7,299 nt of DNA from Chloroflexota bacterium (GTDB lineage: Bacteria; Chloroflexota; Dehalococcoidia; UBA1151; UBA1328): NCBI GenBank assembly GCA_002687335.1, contig NYZY01000040.1, forward strand, positions 6,971 to 14,269, written 5' to 3'. Shown piece by piece: positions 5,311 to 7,299 of this stretch (its first letter is position 1; the number at the start of each line of letters is the position of its first letter). The notes under the pieces were generated by a model, which saw nothing but the letters and a program-made list of their open reading frames with translations, searched no databases and was not told the DNA's origin. Made by a program: the position numbers and the translations under genes.

Positions 5311-7299
5311 CTATGGCGAGTTAACTGGTATAGGCTTTGTGCGTCTTGTTTTCCGAGGCCACCAACTCCACTCACCTAAAATGGCAGCCATACTCGGGAC
5401 CAATAGGGCTCTTACTATAAAAGTGTCGATTAAAACCCCTAGGCTGACAGCGAAGCCAAGCTGAAATAGATCTCTCAGTGGGAGTGTAGTTAAAACAGCA
5501 AATGTACCTGCAAGAATTATTCCTGCCGAGGTAACTACACCGCCTGTCCGACCAACTGCTATCGCTATACCTTGCCGAATTCCATACTCACTCACTGATT
5601 CACGAATACGGGACATAACAAAGATATTGTAATCGGCACCTAAAGCAACTAGAAAAATAAACATCCAAACACCGTTTTGATAAGCAACACCTGAATGTCC
5701 AAAAATCTCCTGAAACGCAAACACTGACAATCCAAATGTAGCTCCGAAACTCACTACGACACTGAAAACTAGATAAAGTGGAGCAACTATAGATTTCAAC
5801 AATAAAATGAGAATCAGTAAGATCGCAGTAATTGAAACAGGCGCCAACCAACGGACATCAGCATCTATAGCGGCCTTCGTATCAGCCTCTATAGCCGTAT
5901 CGCCTCCCACGAGCGTGTAAGGCTCCAACAGCGTAGGAAAATCGGTTGTTAATAGCATTTCACGAATTGTTAATACCGTAGCCAATGATTCAGTGGAATA
6001 CGGGTCGCCTTCCAACACTACATCCAGGCGTGCTGTAGACCCATCAGGCGAAATAAATCTTCCGCCTCCCTGCTCCAGATACTGACCTGAGTTCACTGGG
6101 CGTCCCGCTGGACGAGTAGGACTTGAGACGCTAACAATGCCCTCCATATTTAAAAGCCGAGCTGATAGATCATCGATTTCCGCCACTGCAGATAAAACAT
6201 TAGGCTCAGAAGCAACAACATAAATTTCGGTAGGTGCAAGACGTCCTGCTGGAAAGGACTCAGCAAGCATTTCATAGCCAACTTTGGATTCCATATCATC
6301 TGGAAAACCATCCAAAAAATTATGGCTAGGCTTAATCGACCACGCAGGTATCGTCGCTATAACAATCCCGATCATAGTAATGGAGAAAATTAGCAATGGT
6401 CGACGAGATACAAGCTGACCAACCCTACTCCAAAAACCAGAGTCAGAAACCGACTGACTTTGGATCAAAGGTCTGGGCCAAAAAACCCATCGCCCGCACA
6501 GCGCTATCACTGCAGGCATCACAAAAATACCGCTCAATAAAACAACAAAGATAGCCATAGCAAGCATAGGGCCTAGGGACCTGAAGGATCCATAAGAAGA
6601 AAAAGTCAAAGCGAACATCGCAACTATTGTCGTACCAGCCGACCCAGCAATTGAGGGTCCAACACGGGACATAGTAGATCGCATCGCCAACCACTTATCA
6701 TTTTGAAGGACAAGTTCTTCTCTATACCTTGAAACTATGAAAAGTGCGTAATCGGTACCTGCCCCAAAGACCAATACGGACATGATTCCAGTCACTTGTC
6801 CATTCAAAGGCAAATCAAAATTATCAGCCATCAATGCAGCAATAGCCTGTGACAGCGCCAAAGCAGACCCGATCACTACGAGAGGCACGACTGCTGTAAC
6901 AGGAGAACGGTAAATCAACAAAAGAAGAACCAGCACAAGAGATCCTGTGGCTGCAGTTATTGCTACATCAATCTTTCCAAAAACTTTCACAGCGTCAATG
7001 ATGATACCTGCCGGTCCGGTTACAGCCGTTTCTACCACTTGTTGACCTTCGGGACCTCTCAATTCACCACCAGTTTCCGCTGCTCGATCTGATAACCACT
7101 CTATCGCCGACTGAAACGGGGGGTTAGAAGGTAAGCCATTAATCGTAACCACCACCATAGAAGTGGAGCCGTCTTCAGAATTCAGAGTAGCGTTTGCAGC
7201 CAGAGAATCACCTGGGGATAGAATCGATTGAATCGCTTCTGGAGCTGCAGCAGATCTAGCGATTTTGGTAAATGACTCAACAGCTTCATTCTTACTACC
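5311..7299 (-). CDS. MMPL/RND-family membrane transporter, N-terminus outside window
   Basis: The minus-strand frame is open from the window end to the TAG at 5313-5311, giving 662 residues without a start; the ATG at 7158 is internal, because coding continues for 47 codons upstream of it. MMPL proteins are proton-driven RND-superfamily exporters of lipids, glycolipids or hydrophobic compounds in the cytoplasmic membrane. The fragment begins in the first extracytoplasmic domain. Membrane segments follow at about 110-130, 134-156, 169-189, 215-233, 240-269 and 301-319, then a second extracytoplasmic domain at about 320-482, and segments near 483-503, 507-530, 538-561, 587-606 and 613-637. The two repeats carry G-T-D-Y (Asp183, Tyr184) and G-A-D-Y (Asp556, Tyr557), equivalent to the Asp-Tyr proton-relay pairs of mycobacterial MmpL3, each followed by S-R-x-R-E. 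The end is a basic cytoplasmic tail. Only the first membrane segment and part of the first loop are missing. The cargo is unknown; dus lies 191 bases downstream on the same strand. Confidence 0.92.
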   Translation of the reverse strand, partial: GSKNEAVESFTKIARSAAAPEAIQSILSPGDSLAANATLNSEDGSTSMVVVTINGLPSNPPFQSAIEWLSDRAAETGGELRGPEGQQVVETAVTGPAGIIIDAVKVFGKIDVAITAATGSLVLVLLLLIYRSPVTAVVPLVVIGSALALSQAIAALMADNFDLPLNGQVTGIMSVLVFGAGTDYALFIVSRYREELVLQNDKWLAMRSTMSRVGPSIAGSAGTTIVAMFALTFSSYGSFRSLGPMLAMAIFVVLLSGIFVMPAVIALCGRWVFWPRPLIQSQSVSDSGFWSRVGQLVSRRPLLIFSITMIGIVIATIPAWSIKPSHNFLDGFPDDMESKVGYEMLAESFPAGRLAPTEIYVVASEPNVLSAVAEIDDLSARLLNMEGIVSVSSPTRPAGRPVNSGQYLEQGGGRFISPDGSTARLDVVLEGDPYSTESLATVLTIREMLLTTDFPTLLEPYTLVGGDTAIEADTKAAIDADVRWLAPVSITAILLILILLLKSIVAPLYLVFSVVVSFGATFGLSVFAFQEIFGHSGVAYQNGVWMFIFLVALGADYNIFVMSRIRESVSEYGIRQGIAIAVGRTGGVVTSAGIILAGTFAVLTTLPLRDLFQLGFAVSLGVLIDTFIVRALLVPSMAAILGEWSWWPRKTRRTKPIPVNSP

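Overview
The window reads as bacterial chromosome of moderate GC, fully packed with ordinary protein-coding genes. There are six genes, two of them cut by the window edges. I saw no RNA gene, transposon, CRISPR array or phage gene. The mix of a Gfo/Idh/MocA oxidoreductase, an enolase-superfamily acid-sugar dehydratase, a cytosolic sulfatase and an MMPL exporter with actinobacterial/Chloroflexota-type motifs resembles marine oligotrophs such as SAR202-like Chloroflexota, whose genomes are known for many enolase-superfamily paralogues. This taxonomic guess is an inference of low to moderate confidence, because the window holds no marker gene that settles it.

Left part (1-2002, + strand): the C-terminal three quarters of a Gfo/Idh/MocA-type NAD(P)-dependent dehydrogenase is followed 46 bases later by a mandelate racemase/muconate lactonizing enzyme family protein of the galactonate/mannonate dehydratase type. 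They look like one transcription unit for oxidising a sugar or polyol and dehydrating the resulting acid sugar. Converging on it is a stand-alone cupin (2009-2395, - strand) equivalent to the mannose-6-phosphate isomerase domain of bifunctional GMP/PMI enzymes.

Middle (2396-4133): a divergent intergenic region separates the cupin from a type I sulfatase on the + strand. The sulfatase carries the C-T-P-A-R formylglycine motif but has Glu where the family normally has a metal-binding Asp. Its start is more likely at 2652 than at the upstream ATG at 2559.

Right part (4130-7299, - strand): a DusB-type tRNA-dihydrouridine synthase shares its stop-codon bases with the sulfatase (TTAA, 4130-4133) and has a promoter-like hexamer placed as for a leaderless mRNA. 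Upstream of it lies an MMPL/RND-family membrane transporter whose N-terminus runs off the window.

Together the first four genes suggest carbohydrate or sugar-acid catabolism, possibly of a sulfated sugar. The last two are a housekeeping tRNA modification gene and an export function. I found no convincing new multi-gene system. The points most worth checking are the two conservative ligand substitutions (sulfatase Glu, dehydratase Glu), the possible leaderless dus transcript, and the regulatory DNA between the cupin and the sulfatase.
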